In this document: positions 1-8,618 of the stretch, in pieces
How positions within the stretch are numbered: position 1 is the stretch's first letter
Layout of the letters: every line of letters begins with the position of its first letter
Made by a program: the position numbers and the translations under genes
The notes under the pieces: model-generated
Seen by the model: the letters and a program-made list of their open reading frames with translations, nothing else
Told to the model about the DNA's origin: nothing
Database searches by the model: none
NCBI RefSeq assembly: GCF_004152845.1
Contig: NZ_SEON01000001.1
Coordinates: 310,001-374,000 of the forward strand
DNA length: 64,000 bases
Reading direction: 5' to 3'
From: Sphingobium fuliginis
GTDB lineage: Bacteria > Pseudomonadota > Alphaproteobacteria > Sphingomonadales > Sphingomonadaceae

Positions 1-1
1 G

Positions 2-61
2 CGCGACTGGATCGACGCCCGTCCGCTGGAAGCGGCGCAGTCGCTCGCGCTCGCAAGCTGA
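2..61 (+). CDS. C-terminal end of an upstream gene (partial)
   Basis: An open frame enters from the left edge and ends at a TGA at 59-61, encoding a C-terminus that finishes LEAAQSLALAS. It stops 8 bases before the start of the ABC transporter gene, so the two may be co-transcribed. Too little is present to name a family. Confidence 0.45.
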   Translation, partial: RDWIDARPLEAAQSLALAS

Positions 62-69
62 ACGGAACC

Positions 70-1851
70 ATGGGGGAGAGAGGATTTCCGCAAGGCAGCC
101 CGTTGCTGCGCTGCCTTGCCATCTATGGCGAGATGCCGGGCCGGTTTGCGCTGACCGCGGTGCTGCTGGCCGCCGTCAACGTCGCGCTGGTCGGCCAGCA
201 GGTGATGGTCGGCCATGCCGTGCAGGAAGCGCAGCATGGCAGGCTGGTCGCTGCCGGTCCGGACGGGGTGCTGCATTATGACCGCGCCTGGTTCTGGGTC
301 GCGCTGCTGATCGGCCTCTCGCTGGCGCGGGCGGCGGTGCAATATGGCGCGGGCCTCCTCTCCCTCTCCATCGGCCAGCGGCTGCTGACCATCCTGCGCG
401 GGCGGATATTGACGCAGATACAGCGCCTCGACCTTGCCTATCACTGGCGCCATGGCGTGGGCGAGATGGTGACGCGCATGACCCGCGACGCGGACAAGGT
501 GCGCGACGCGCTGATCAATTTCTGGCGGCAGATATTCGAAACCGGGCTGATCGTCGCCATCTCGCTTGGCCTGCTGGCGCTCTATTCGCCCTGGCTCGCT
601 CTGGGTCCGCTGGTCCTGCTGGCGATCGGCATCGGCCTGCTCTGGTCGGAAGCCGACACGCTGGTGGCGCTCGACCGGCGGATCGGGGATGCCTATGACG
701 CGGTGACGCAGGACCTGTCGGAAGGCGTCAACGGCGTCCGCGTCATCAAGGCTTTCTCGTTGGGCGAGGCGCGCGCCGAGCGCTTCCGCCGCCATGTCGA
801 CCTGTTCCGGGTGGAGGCGCGGGCGGCGATCCGCCACGCCTGCCGCAGCATTCCCCTGCCCCAGACGATCATCGCCCTGTCCCATGCCTGGGTGCTGGGC
901 CTGGGCGCCTGGATGGTGGCGCATGGCGCGCTTGGCCTGGGCGCGCTGGTGGCGGCGATGCTGGTCGTCAACACGCTGGTCCTGCGGATCGAGAGCATCG
1001 GCCGCCTGCTGCAAGTGATCGCGGACGCCCGCGCTTCGGCGGCGCGCATCTGGGAAGTGCTGGACGCGGAGCCGGTCATCAATTCGGGCAGTGCGCCGCT
1101 GCCCGAAGGCCCGATCGGTTTCCGCCTGTCGCATGCCGCCGCCTCGCCCTTGGGCGACGGGGCGACCGTGCTGCGCGACCTCAGCCTTGCCGTGCAGCCG
1201 GGCGAGGTGGTGGCGCTGGTCGGCGCGACCGGATCGGGCAAGAGCATCCTCACCGCCCTGCTCCCCCGGCTGGTGGAGGTGGACGAGGGCCGCGTCGAAC
1301 TGGGGTCGGCGGAAACCGGCTGGCGGGACGTGCGGACGAGCGACCTGCATGCGTTGCGCCGCCGCGTCCATGTGCTGCCGCAGGAAAGCTTCCTCTTTTC
1401 CGACACGCTGGCCGCCAATCTGCGCCTCTGCGCGCCCGATGCGACCGACGACGAGTTGCGCGCGGCGCTGGACAAGGCGGCGGCTGGCGAATTGCTGGCC
1501 CGCCTTGAGGACGGGCTGGAAACGCGGGTGGGCGACCGGGGCGCGACCCTTTCGGGCGGCCAGCGCCAGCGTGTGTGCCTGGCCCGCGCATTGCTGGCGG
1601 ACGCGGACATATTGGTCCTGGACGACGCCACCAGCGCCCTCGACGCCCAGACCGAAAGGCGGGCCATCGACAATATCCGCAAGCTCCGCGCCGAACGCCC
1701 GGTCACCCTGCTGATCGTCGCCAGCCGCCTGTCGACCGCGCTCGCCGCCGACCGGGTGGCGGTGCTGAGCGGCGGCCGGATCGTCGCGGAGGGCACGCAT
1801 GAGCAATTGTCGCAGGACAGCGCCGCCTATCGCGACCTGATGGGACTGTAA
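70..1851 (+). CDS. ABC exporter half-transporter with degenerate ATP site
   Basis: This 593-residue protein is an exporter-type half transporter: a six-helix transmembrane domain (about residues 25-330) fused to a nucleotide-binding domain. Walker A GATGSGKS lies at 385-392 and the signature LSGGQ at 494-498. Walker B reads ILVLDD (514-519), with Asp in place of the usual catalytic Glu, and the H-loop reads ASRLST, with Ser552 in place of the switch His. In heterodimeric exporters one subunit carries such a degenerate site, and the next gene, 5 bases downstream, supplies a canonical partner. It therefore probably forms an inner-membrane heterodimer exporting a lipid, peptide or drug; the substrate cannot be told. 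Confidence 0.9.
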   Translation: MGERGFPQGSPLLRCLAIYGEMPGRFALTAVLLAAVNVALVGQQVMVGHAVQEAQHGRLVAAGPDGVLHYDRAWFWVALLIGLSLARAAVQYGAGLLSLSIGQRLLTILRGRILTQIQRLDLAYHWRHGVGEMVTRMTRDADKVRDALINFWRQIFETGLIVAISLGLLALYSPWLALGPLVLLAIGIGLLWSEADTLVALDRRIGDAYDAVTQDLSEGVNGVRVIKAFSLGEARAERFRRHVDLFRVEARAAIRHACRSIPLPQTIIALSHAWVLGLGAWMVAHGALGLGALVAAMLVVNTLVLRIESIGRLLQVIADARASAARIWEVLDAEPVINSGSAPLPEGPIGFRLSHAAASPLGDGATVLRDLSLAVQPGEVVALVGATGSGKSILTALLPRLVEVDEGRVELGSAETGWRDVRTSDLHALRRRVHVLPQESFLFSDTLAANLRLCAPDATDDELRAALDKAAAGELLARLEDGLETRVGDRGATLSGGQRQRVCLARALLADADILVLDDATSALDAQTERRAIDNIRKLRAERPVTLLIVASRLSTALAADRVAVLSGGRIVAEGTHEQLSQDSAAYRDLMGL

Positions 1852-1856
1852 GACAG

Positions 1857-3716
1857 ATGAACGCATTCAGAGGCGACAGCGCCCTGTCCGACATCGAGCT
1901 GGAGGAGAAATTCTCCCAGCGCAGCCTGAACCAGAGCGTGGTCGAACGGCTGATCCCGCTGCTCGCGCCGATCTGGCGCCCCATCGCGGCGGTCATCGGC
2001 ATAGAGATGGTGCAGGTGCTGGCGATCTTCGCCCGGCCGCTGCTGATCGGCCTCGTCATCGACCAGGGGCTGCGCCATGCCGAGACCAAGGCCGGAGGCG
2101 GCATCGACGCGCCGCTGATCGCCTGGGCCTGCGCCGGGCTGGCGGCAAGCTGGGCCGTGCGTTTCGCGCTGGGCGGCCTGTCGCAATATTGCGCCGGGAT
2201 CGCGGCGATCCGCCTGCTCAACGACCTGCGCACCCGCGTCTTCGCCCATGTTCAGACGCTGAGCGTCGGCTATTTCGACCGCACCAAGGCGGGCCGCATC
2301 ATCGCCCGCGCAGACCGCGACGTCGACACGCTGGAACCGCTGCTGATCCAGGGACCGCCGGAATTCCTCTCCGCCCTGTTGCGGCTGTGCCTGTCCGGCT
2401 TCCTGCTGTGGCTGATCGCGCCGGTGCTGCTCGCGGGGCTGGTGGCGGTGGTGCCTGTCCTGATCGCCGCCACCTTCCTCTTCAAGCGGGTGGCGCAGCG
2501 CAGTTGGGCCAAGGTGGCCGAAAACCGCAGCCGCTTCACCGCCCATCTGGTCGAGACCGTGGCTGCCGTCCGTCTGATCAAGCAATCGGGCCGCGAGCAG
2601 GAAAATCTGACCAAATATCAAAGGCTGCTGGAGGACTTCAATTCCTCCCTGATCTACGGCTCCGTCCGCTCGGGCTGGTTCGCGCCCTTTACCGGCCTGC
2701 TCACCACGGCGGGCCTGGCGCTGACGCTGGTCGTTGGCGGACGCGGCATCGCGCTCGGCACGCTCACACTGGGCGAACTGACGCAAAGCCTGTTCTACGT
2801 TTTCCTCTTCCTTGCGCCCTTGCAGGAATTCAGCGACCTTTTCGAACGTTTCGCCAACGGCACCGCCTGCGCCCAGCGCGTCTTCCTGCTGCTCGATACG
2901 CAACCCGACATCGTGGACCGGACCGATGCCGCCGTCCTCGACGCGGTGGAGGGCCGGATCGAGTTCCGCAATGTCCGTTTCGGCTATCGTCCCGGCCAGC
3001 CTGTCATTCGCGACCTCAGCCTGGATATAGAAGCGGGCGAGCTATTGGCGATCGTCGGTCCGACCGGCCATGGCAAAAGCACGCTGGTCCAGTTACTGAC
3101 CCGTTTCTACGATGTGGACGAAGGGTCGATCCTCCTGGACGGGCAGGATATTCGCGCCGTTTCCGAACGCAGCCTGCGCCGCCATATCGGCGTCGTGCTT
3201 CAGGACAATGTCCTTTTCGGCGGAACGGTGCTGGAAAATCTCCGTCTCGCGAGGCCCGAGGCCAGCGACGAAGAACTGATCGCGGCATCGAAACGCATAG
3301 GCGCGGATGAAGTGCTCGATGCTTTGCCCCACGGCTATGCGACCCATGTCGGTCCGCTCGGCAGCCAGCTCAGTCAGGGACAGCGGCAACTGGTTTGCCT
3401 TGTACGCGCCTATCTCGCCGATCCATCAGTGCTGATCCTGGATGAGGCGACCTCCGCCATCGACGTCAGCACCGAAAGGCGCATCCAGCGGGCCTTGCGG
3501 GTGCTGTGCGAGGGGCGAACCTCCATCGTCATCGCCCATCGCCTGGAAACCATCCGATCGGCGCACCGCATCGCCGTCATCGAAAATGGCGGGGTGCGGG
3601 AAATCGGATCGCACCGCTCGCTGCTGGAAAGCGGCAGACGTTACGCCGCCATCTATCGGGCGCATGAGGAAACAGCGGTCTTGATGGAGCAGCCAATGGC
3701 GGCTGCCCTGCCCTGA
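1857..3716 (+). CDS. ABC exporter half-transporter, canonical ATP site
   Basis: This 619-residue protein has an ABC transmembrane domain (about 40-340) and a nucleotide-binding domain with Walker A GPTGHGKS (401-408), signature LSQGQ (505-509), Walker B VLILDE with the catalytic Glu530, and the H-loop His561. All catalytic residues are present, unlike the partner encoded 5 bases upstream. The tight spacing and complementary motif status suggest an obligate heterodimer in which this subunit provides the hydrolysis-competent Walker B. It has an unusually long hydrophilic N-terminus before the first helix. Confidence 0.9.
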   Translation: MNAFRGDSALSDIELEEKFSQRSLNQSVVERLIPLLAPIWRPIAAVIGIEMVQVLAIFARPLLIGLVIDQGLRHAETKAGGGIDAPLIAWACAGLAASWAVRFALGGLSQYCAGIAAIRLLNDLRTRVFAHVQTLSVGYFDRTKAGRIIARADRDVDTLEPLLIQGPPEFLSALLRLCLSGFLLWLIAPVLLAGLVAVVPVLIAATFLFKRVAQRSWAKVAENRSRFTAHLVETVAAVRLIKQSGREQENLTKYQRLLEDFNSSLIYGSVRSGWFAPFTGLLTTAGLALTLVVGGRGIALGTLTLGELTQSLFYVFLFLAPLQEFSDLFERFANGTACAQRVFLLLDTQPDIVDRTDAAVLDAVEGRIEFRNVRFGYRPGQPVIRDLSLDIEAGELLAIVGPTGHGKSTLVQLLTRFYDVDEGSILLDGQDIRAVSERSLRRHIGVVLQDNVLFGGTVLENLRLARPEASDEELIAASKRIGADEVLDALPHGYATHVGPLGSQLSQGQRQLVCLVRAYLADPSVLILDEATSAIDVSTERRIQRALRVLCEGRTSIVIAHRLETIRSAHRIAVIENGGVREIGSHRSLLESGRRYAAIYRAHEETAVLMEQPMAAALP

Positions 3717-3723
3717 TGCACGA

Positions 3724-3927
3724 TCAGGGCGTGGAATCGCGCCTGTCCTTTTCCGGATAATCCTCCGGCTTCACCTGCCCGACCACCGGACGATCCTCTA
3801 CCCGTTCCTGATCCTGCCCACCGGTCGTCCGGGGGTCTTCCTCTTCGCGCCCGGGCAGGGCGTCGCCCAGCGGTCCCTTGGGCGTCCGCGCCTTTTCGGG
3901 CGCATGATCGCTGTCATTCCGATCCAT
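3724..3927 (-). CDS. Small, charged, disordered protein (67 aa)
   Basis: A 67-residue, highly hydrophilic protein rich in Asp, Glu, Arg, Lys and Pro with almost no hydrophobic residues, so likely unfolded. The start was placed at the ATG at 3927 because a GGAGGC ribosome-binding site lies just upstream; an open frame continues further but lacks such a site. It overlaps the end of the SDR gene by 14 bases and is the last member of an operon behind an EcfG-type promoter. I recognise no domain. A hydrophilin-like protective role in stress is only an inference from composition and context. Confidence 0.6.
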   Translation of the reverse strand: MDRNDSDHAPEKARTPKGPLGDALPGREEEDPRTTGGQDQERVEDRPVVGQVKPEDYPEKDRRDSTP

Positions 3928-4723
3928 CGCTCGCCTCCACTTTTTCGGCAGTGCCGGGTTCGGCCATCTTGCGATGCCGCTCCGCCAGTACGCCCGCCGG
4001 CGTGACATGCGCGGCGGCAGCCTGCAGCTTGTTCTTCCAGCCGGACACGATATGCGCCTTCCCGTCCATCAGCGCGTCCCAGCCGTCCCTGGCGACCTTG
4101 GCCGGATCGTCCTTCTCGTCCGCGCCGACCTTGGTGTCCAGCATCTCGGCGCGGTCGAAGAACTCGGTCTCCGTCGGGCCGGGCATCAGGTTGGTGATGG
4201 TGACGCCATCGGCATCCTTGATCTCGTTCCGGACCGCATCGGCGAAACTGTCGATGAAGGCCTTTGTGCCATTATAGACCGCCTGGAAGGAGCCGGGCAT
4301 GAAGCCGGCGATCGATCCGGTGACCAGCACCTTGCCCGCATTCCGGGCGACCATCGGCCGCAATATCTGCTGGAGCAGGTAAACGGTGCCCGTGATGTTG
4401 GTGTCGATCACCCGGCGCCAGTCTGCCACGTCCTGCTCCAGAAAGGCATGGCCCAAACCCCGCCCCGCATTGGCGCAAAGCAGGTCGACCCGCCGCCCGC
4501 CGGTACAGGTGATCAGGCGGTCCACCCCTTCCATGGTGGAAAGGTCGGACTCCACCGCCTGCACGTCGACGCCATGACGCCGAAAGTCGTCCGCCGCCGC
4601 ATGGATCAGCGGTTCGTTGGCCACCACCAGCAGATCATAGCCGTCCTGCGCGGCGAGATGCGCAAGTTCGAAGCCGATGCCGGTCGACGCACCGGTCACG
4701 ATCGCGAATTTCTGCGAAGCCAT
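3914..4723 (-). CDS. SDR family oxidoreductase
   Basis: A 269-residue short-chain dehydrogenase/reductase. The NAD(P)-binding glycine motif TGASTGIG is at 10-17, NAG at 85-87, the catalytic Ser at 137 in VTGSIAG, and YNGTK provides Tyr150 and Lys154. The C-terminal 50 residues are an extension beyond the catalytic core. It follows the zinc alcohol dehydrogenase by 12 bases and precedes the small charged protein, in an operon that appears to be under general stress control. The substrate is unknown. Confidence 0.85.
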   Translation of the reverse strand: MASQKFAIVTGASTGIGFELAHLAAQDGYDLLVVANEPLIHAAADDFRRHGVDVQAVESDLSTMEGVDRLITCTGGRRVDLLCANAGRGLGHAFLEQDVADWRRVIDTNITGTVYLLQQILRPMVARNAGKVLVTGSIAGFMPGSFQAVYNGTKAFIDSFADAVRNEIKDADGVTITNLMPGPTETEFFDRAEMLDTKVGADEKDDPAKVARDGWDALMDGKAHIVSGWKNKLQAAAAHVTPAGVLAERHRKMAEPGTAEKVEASDGSE

Positions 4724-4735
4724 ATGCTTCTCCTT

Positions 4736-5929
4736 TCAGGCGTCCCGGGCGGGCTGCATGCCCCGCTTCAGGACGATCTTGGTCACTTCGTTCTGCCTGT
4801 CGTGGAACATGCGATAGCCCTCCGCCGCCTGCTCCAGCGGCAGGCGGTGGCTGATCAGGAAGGTCGTATCGATCTTGTCCTCCATGATCGCGTTCAGCAG
4901 GCCGGGCATATAATGCTGCACATGGGTCTGGCCGGTCTTCAGCGTCAGCCCCTTCTCCATGAAGGCGCCCAGCGGGAATTTGTCGACGAAGCCGCCATAG
5001 ACCGCCGGCATGGAAACCCGCCCGCCCTTGCGGCAGGCGAGGATCGCCTGCCGGATCGAATGGGCGCGGTCGGTTCCCATGAAGGTCGCCACCTTGATCT
5101 GGTCCCAGACATTGTCCGCGAAGAAGCCATGCGCCTCCAGCCCGACGGCATCGATGCAGGCGTCGGGGCCGATGCCGCCGGTCATCTCCATCAGCGCTTC
5201 ATAGGTCTTGCTTTCCTCATAATTGATCGTCTCCGCGCCGAAGCGGCGGGCGAGTTCCAGCCGGTGGGGGAAATGGTCGATGGCGATCACCCGCTCCGCC
5301 CCCATGAGGAAGGCGGACTGCACCGCGAACAGGCCGACGGGGCCGCAGCCCCAGACGGCGACGGTGTCACCCGGCTCGATCTGCGCATTTTCGGCGGCCA
5401 TCCAGCCGGTCGGCAGGATGTCGGACAGGAACAGGACCTTGTCGTCGTCCACCCCATCCGGGACGACGATGGGACCGACATCGGAAAAGGGGACGCGAAC
5501 ATATTCCGCCTGTCCCCCCGCATAGCCGCCCGTCATGTGGCTGTATCCGAACAGGCCCGCCATGGGCTGTCCGTAGATCGCCTGGGCGATGTCCTGATTG
5601 TCGGCGGGCAGGCCGTTGTCGCAGGCCGAATATTGATGCTTGCCGCAATGGAAGCAGCTTCCACAGGATATGGTGAAGGGCACGACCACCCGCTGCCCCT
5701 TCTTCAGCGTCGAACCCGGCCCTGTCTCCACCACTTCGCCCATGAATTCGTGGCCCAATATGTCCCCCGCCTTCATCGTCGGGATATAGCCGTCATAGAG
5801 ATGCAGGTCCGATCCGCAGATCGCGGTGGAAGTGATGCGGATGATCGCGTCGCGGGGATTGACGATTTCGGGATCGTCCACGGTTTCGACCCGGACATCA
5901 TGCTTGCCATGCCATGTGAGCGCGCGCAT
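4736..5929 (-). CDS. Zinc-dependent alcohol dehydrogenase (formaldehyde dehydrogenase-like)
   Basis: A 397-residue medium-chain dehydrogenase. The catalytic zinc ligands appear as Cys38, His60 and Glu61 (motif GHEFMGEVV), and the structural zinc lobe as Cys89, Cys92, Cys95 and Cys103. A Rossmann motif GCGPVG follows mid-protein. The long inserts resemble the glutathione-independent formaldehyde dehydrogenase branch, so an NAD-linked alcohol or aldehyde oxidation is expected, but specificity cannot be read from sequence. The start codon shares one base with the stop of the SRPBCC gene (TGATG), implying translational coupling. Confidence 0.88.
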   Translation of the reverse strand: MRALTWHGKHDVRVETVDDPEIVNPRDAIIRITSTAICGSDLHLYDGYIPTMKAGDILGHEFMGEVVETGPGSTLKKGQRVVVPFTISCGSCFHCGKHQYSACDNGLPADNQDIAQAIYGQPMAGLFGYSHMTGGYAGGQAEYVRVPFSDVGPIVVPDGVDDDKVLFLSDILPTGWMAAENAQIEPGDTVAVWGCGPVGLFAVQSAFLMGAERVIAIDHFPHRLELARRFGAETINYEESKTYEALMEMTGGIGPDACIDAVGLEAHGFFADNVWDQIKVATFMGTDRAHSIRQAILACRKGGRVSMPAVYGGFVDKFPLGAFMEKGLTLKTGQTHVQHYMPGLLNAIMEDKIDTTFLISHRLPLEQAAEGYRMFHDRQNEVTKIVLKRGMQPARDA

Positions 5930-6498
5930 CAGGTGCCTTCCTCTTCATATTCACGGCGGTTGCGCGCGCTGGTCGCGATCTCGCCGGTTTCCATCAGTTG
6001 CTTGAAGCGCCGCAGGTCGCGGCGCGCCTGGATGGCCGGTTCGCGCTGGAACATCTTGGCGATGGCCTTGCCGATGAAGCCGCCGGGCGGATCATAGAGG
6101 ATCGTCGCCGTCACCCAGCACCCCCGGCCGCCCGGCGCGTCGCGAAAATCCACGCGGCCGCTATTGGGCACGTCCGCGCCCTCCTCGGAAGCCCAGGCGA
6201 TGGTTTCGCCCGGACGATCCTCCGTAATGGCGGATACCCATTCGACGGTGCTTCCGGCGGGCGCCTTCACCACCCAGCGGGAACGGCGATCGTCCAGAGG
6301 TTCGACAGCGACGACATTTTCCAGAAACAGCGGAAGATTGCCGACGTCGCGCCAGAAGGCATATAGCTCCTCCCGCGGCCGGTCGATCGTCACCGTCTTG
6401 CCGATCAGATCGTCGCCCTTCGCTTCCACCAGGCTGTCGGCGGCCTGCGCCGCCGCATCATCCTGTTTCGCCGTGGTGAGCGGTGCGTCATCACTCAT
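5929..6498 (-). CDS. SRPBCC (polyketide cyclase/dehydrase-like) protein
   Basis: A 189-residue protein with an SRPBCC/START-like fold: a conserved segment near residue 40 around [15 protein letters not shown], then the typical WVVKAP and ETIAWAS strands, then a helix before the C-terminus. Such proteins bind hydrophobic ligands; this branch is common in stress loci of alphaproteobacteria. The start at 6498 was chosen for the strong AAGGAGG site 7 bases upstream; an in-frame start 51 codons earlier would overrun the promoter. First gene of the operon transcribed from the EcfG-like promoter at 6527-6552. Confidence 0.8.
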   Translation of the reverse strand: MSDDAPLTTAKQDDAAAQAADSLVEAKGDDLIGKTVTIDRPREELYAFWRDVGNLPLFLENVVAVEPLDDRRSRWVVKAPAGSTVEWVSAITEDRPGETIAWASEEGADVPNSGRVDFRDAPGGRGCWVTATILYDPPGGFIGKAIAKMFQREPAIQARRDLRRFKQLMETGEIATSARNRREYEEEGT

Positions 6499-6526
6499 GC
6501 TGACCCTCCTTGAAAGGTCAGACAGC

Positions 6527-6552
6527 AACCAGTTCATCCGCTCCGCCGTTCC
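6527..6552 (-). promoter_or_regulatory. EcfG-type general stress promoter (near consensus)
   Basis: Read on the minus strand, GGAAC (6548-6552) is followed after 17 bases by GGTT (6527-6530), one base from the EcfG consensus GGAAC-N16/17-CGTT. It lies about 28 bases before the SRPBCC start codon, a suitable distance. It diverges from the perfect match on the other strand. Confidence 0.55.
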
Positions 6553-6620
6553 GCCCGACCCCGGCCGAAAAGCGGCAAAACGCCGGTTTGTTAACATGGG
6601 TAAGTCCTGCCGCAAGCCGG

Positions 6621-6646
6621 GGAACAGGGGCTGACGGCCCCTCGTT
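6621..6646 (+). promoter_or_regulatory. EcfG-type general stress promoter (perfect consensus)
   Basis: GGAAC at 6621-6625 and CGTT at 6643-6646 are separated by exactly 17 bases, a full match to the EcfG sigma-factor consensus of alphaproteobacteria. The -10 ends 31 bases before the hemerythrin ATG. Stress induction of the hemerythrin and disordered-protein genes is inferred from this. Confidence 0.72.
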
Positions 6647-6677
6647 GTCACGGGCAGGAGACCCGGAGGAGAAGATC

Positions 6678-7226
6678 ATGAAGCAGACGCATTTCAGAAG
6701 CGGCGGGACATTGATCGGGGCCGGCATCGGCGCCAGCCTGGCGCTGCTCGGCATGGTCGGAAGAAAGCTGGCGGTTCAGGCTCCGACAGCACTGGCCGGC
6801 GATTGGGACCGGGCGCTGGCGGCGGAACATGCCATGACGCTCGTGCTGTTCGACAAGCTGGGCGAGACACAGCCGGGCGGCAAGCGCAGGATGCTGTTGA
6901 TGCAGCTCAAGCATGCGCTCGGCAAGCATGCGCTGGAGGAGGAGAACGCCGTCTATCCCGCCATGCGCGCGGCGGGCCTTAAGGAAGAGGCCGACGCGCT
7001 GAACGGCGACCATGGCTATGTGAAGCAATATCTCTACGACCTGAGCGATCTCATACAGGATGACGCGGGGTTCCGGAGCAAGCTGGCGGCGTTCCGCGCC
7101 GACATCCAGGACCATATGCGCAAGGAGGAGGATGAGCTTTTCCCCCGGCTGAAACAGGCGCTCGATCCGCAAGCCGTGAGCCGCCTGACCCGGCGGATGA
7201 ACCAGGAGGGGCTGAAACTGGCCTGA
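6678..7226 (+). CDS. Hemerythrin-domain protein with N-terminal membrane segment
   Basis: A 182-residue protein. Residues about 9-30 are glycine-rich and hydrophobic, probably a membrane anchor. The remainder is a hemerythrin HHE four-helix bundle with the expected ligands in order: AAEHAMT, KHALEEENAVYP, GDHGYVKQY and DHMRKEEDELFP. A di-iron, oxygen- or NO-responsive or iron-handling role is known for the fold; the exact role is unknown. The ATG at 6678 follows a GGAGGAG site; the frame is open upstream across the promoter, so the longer version is unlikely. Confidence 0.82.
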   Translation: MKQTHFRSGGTLIGAGIGASLALLGMVGRKLAVQAPTALAGDWDRALAAEHAMTLVLFDKLGETQPGGKRRMLLMQLKHALGKHALEEENAVYPAMRAAGLKEEADALNGDHGYVKQYLYDLSDLIQDDAGFRSKLAAFRADIQDHMRKEEDELFPRLKQALDPQAVSRLTRRMNQEGLKLA

Positions 7227-7253
7227 GGAAACTGGCCTGAAAAGGAGAGCATC

Positions 7254-7541
7254 ATGGACGAGCCCCGAAAGACGCGTTCCCTGCCCACCGAACATACGCG
7301 CGATCCGAACATCTCTACGGAGAACCAGCCCGAAGGCGCAGCCCGCCGCCCCAGCGACTCGTTGGACCGGGAGCCGGATCGCGATCCGCTGAGCGGCGGC
7401 GCCATCCCATCCAATTACGACCCGCGCACCATGACGCGGCGGGGCGAGGAAGAGGACAGCCGCGCCGGGCGGGAGGACGCCGGCGCGAAAAGCCGGCGGG
7501 AGGAAGGGAGCGGATCACCGGCCGGCAGACGTTCCGACTGA
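7254..7541 (+). CDS. Small disordered, highly charged protein (95 aa)
   Basis: A 95-residue protein dominated by Arg, Glu, Asp, Ser, Pro and Gly with no hydrophobic core and no recognisable domain. An AAGGAG site precedes the ATG. It follows the membrane hemerythrin by 27 bases and is probably co-transcribed from the EcfG-type promoter. In composition it resembles the 67-residue protein at the far end of the divergent operon, though I see no alignable identity. A protective hydrophilin-like role is speculative. Confidence 0.65.
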   Translation: MDEPRKTRSLPTEHTRDPNISTENQPEGAARRPSDSLDREPDRDPLSGGAIPSNYDPRTMTRRGEEEDSRAGREDAGAKSRREEGSGSPAGRRSD

Positions 7542-7651
7542 CCCTTTTCGCGATCCGGACGGGCAGATTCCGCTCTTGCGAACGGTTCGCTTGGAACCGA
7601 CGCATGGCTGGCGACTTCCACCGGAAGCAACGCCCACGGAGGAGGAAGACC

Positions 7652-8164
7652 ATGGCCAATCAGCAGTTCACCGACGCGATCGCCCTTCTGAAAGCCGACC
7701 ACCGCAAGGTGGAGGATCTGTTCGAGCAGTTCGAAAAGGCCGGATCGCCCGCGCGCAAGAAGACGCTGGCGCGGCAGATCTGCCTGGAACTCAAGATCCA
7801 CACGCTGATCGAGGAGGAAATCTTCTACCCCGCCTTCCGCGGCAAGATAGAGGACGATACGCTGGACGAGGCCTATGTCGAGCATGACGGAGCCAAGCTG
7901 CTCGTCAACGACATAGAGGAAGGCGATCCTTCCGACGATTTCTTCGACGCCAAGGTCAAGGTGCTGTCCGAAGAGATCAAGCACCATGTGCATGAGGAGG
8001 AAATGCGTGGCGAGGGCATGTTCGCCCAATGCCGGAAGACCGATGTGGACCTGATCCGGCTCCGCGACGCGATGCTGGCGCGCAAGGAAGAATTGTTGAA
8101 GGAGGCGGGGAATGGCGGCCTTCCGCCGGCCAAGCCGCGCGTCATCCAACTCGTGCCGGCCTGA
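7652..8164 (+). CDS. Soluble hemerythrin-domain protein
   Basis: A 170-residue HHE-type hemerythrin without the membrane segment of its neighbour. The ligand motifs appear in order: KADHRKVEDLF, HTLIEEEIFYPAF, EHDGAKLLV and HHVHEEE. The C-terminal 25 residues are a Pro-rich tail. The start at 7652 follows a strong GGAGGAGGAAG site; an in-frame ATG at 7604 has none. It is separated from the disordered-protein gene by 110 bases, so it may have its own promoter. It ends at a clear hairpin. Confidence 0.85.
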   Translation: MANQQFTDAIALLKADHRKVEDLFEQFEKAGSPARKKTLARQICLELKIHTLIEEEIFYPAFRGKIEDDTLDEAYVEHDGAKLLVNDIEEGDPSDDFFDAKVKVLSEEIKHHVHEEEMRGEGMFAQCRKTDVDLIRLRDAMLARKEELLKEAGNGGLPPAKPRVIQLVPA

Positions 8165-8176
8165 CGGCTGCGGACC

Positions 8177-8206
8177 GCCGGCCGAAGACTCCCCCCTTCG
8201 GCCGGC
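8177..8206. terminator. Hairpin terminator after soluble hemerythrin
   Basis: An 11-bp perfect stem (GCCGGCCGAAG with its complement) closes an 8-base loop 12 bases after the hemerythrin stop. Only a weak T-rich stretch (CTGTTTCC) follows on the plus strand. Confidence 0.65.
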
Positions 8207-8331
8207 CTGTTTCCGGCAGCGCCTGTCCACGGCGCATGCCAGCTTCGAAACGCCGATTCCGACTAACCTGAGTGATGGGCGGCCCCGCCCGCTCCAGCTA
8301 TGATCGCCTGGCAATGACAAGGAGAGAGCCC

Positions 8332-8496
8332 GTGTCCCGCCATGATGATGCGTCCTATTTCGAAGCCCGGGCCAGGGAAGAAATCCGCAAGGCGAGCGAA
8401 GCCAAGCAGCGCGGCGACAAGGGCGTGATGATCGCCGTCCATGCCGAACTGGCCGTGCGGTACCAGGCCAAGGCCCTGCAATTGCAACGCCACTGA
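8332..8496 (+). CDS. Small helical protein (54 aa), conserved type
   Basis: A 54-residue protein starting at GTG 8332, chosen because AAGGAGAG lies 5-6 bases upstream; an ATG at 8314 would place that site inside the gene. The sequence is a predicted amphipathic helix pair (EARAREEIRKASEAKQRGDK, then HAELAVRYQAKALQL). I do not recognise a named family. Its position next to the stress block and before htpG hints at a stress-related role, which is inference. Confidence 0.55.
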   Translation: MSRHDDASYFEARAREEIRKASEAKQRGDKGVMIAVHAELAVRYQAKALQLQRH

Positions 8497-8516
8497 TCCA
8501 TTTCCCCGATCCTGCT

Positions 8517-8535
8517 TTCCCCTCATTTAGGGGAA
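8517..8535. terminator. Short palindrome after the 54-aa gene
   Basis: TTCCCCT and AGGGGAA form a 7-bp perfect stem around CATTT, 20 bases after the stop codon. There is no T-run, so termination is possible but not certain. Confidence 0.4.
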
Positions 8536-8550
8536 GGCAGGGCGGCAGGC

Positions 8551-8579
8551 CTTGAAAGCTGTCCCCTGTCCCGCCATCT
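8551..8579 (+). promoter_or_regulatory. Heat-shock (sigma-32/RpoH-type) promoter of htpG
   Basis: CTTGAA at 8551-8556 is followed after 15 bases by CGCCATCT (8572-8579), close to the E. coli sigma-32 consensus CTTGAA-N13-15-CCCCATNT. The -10 ends 39 bases before the htpG ATG. Heat-shock control of htpG is well established in other bacteria. Confidence 0.6.
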
Positions 8580-8618
8580 GGCGGTCGGATTCCACTGGGG
8601 AGAGATTTCGATACTGCC

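Noticed and set aside
3974..6097. 707-codon open frame on the plus strand
   Set aside because: It is antisense to the SDR and alcohol dehydrogenase genes, which carry complete catalytic motifs.
7593..7618. Possible EcfG promoter before the soluble hemerythrin gene
   Set aside because: GGAAC is present, but 17 bases later the sequence is CTTC rather than CGTT, and no better -10 lies at 16 bases.
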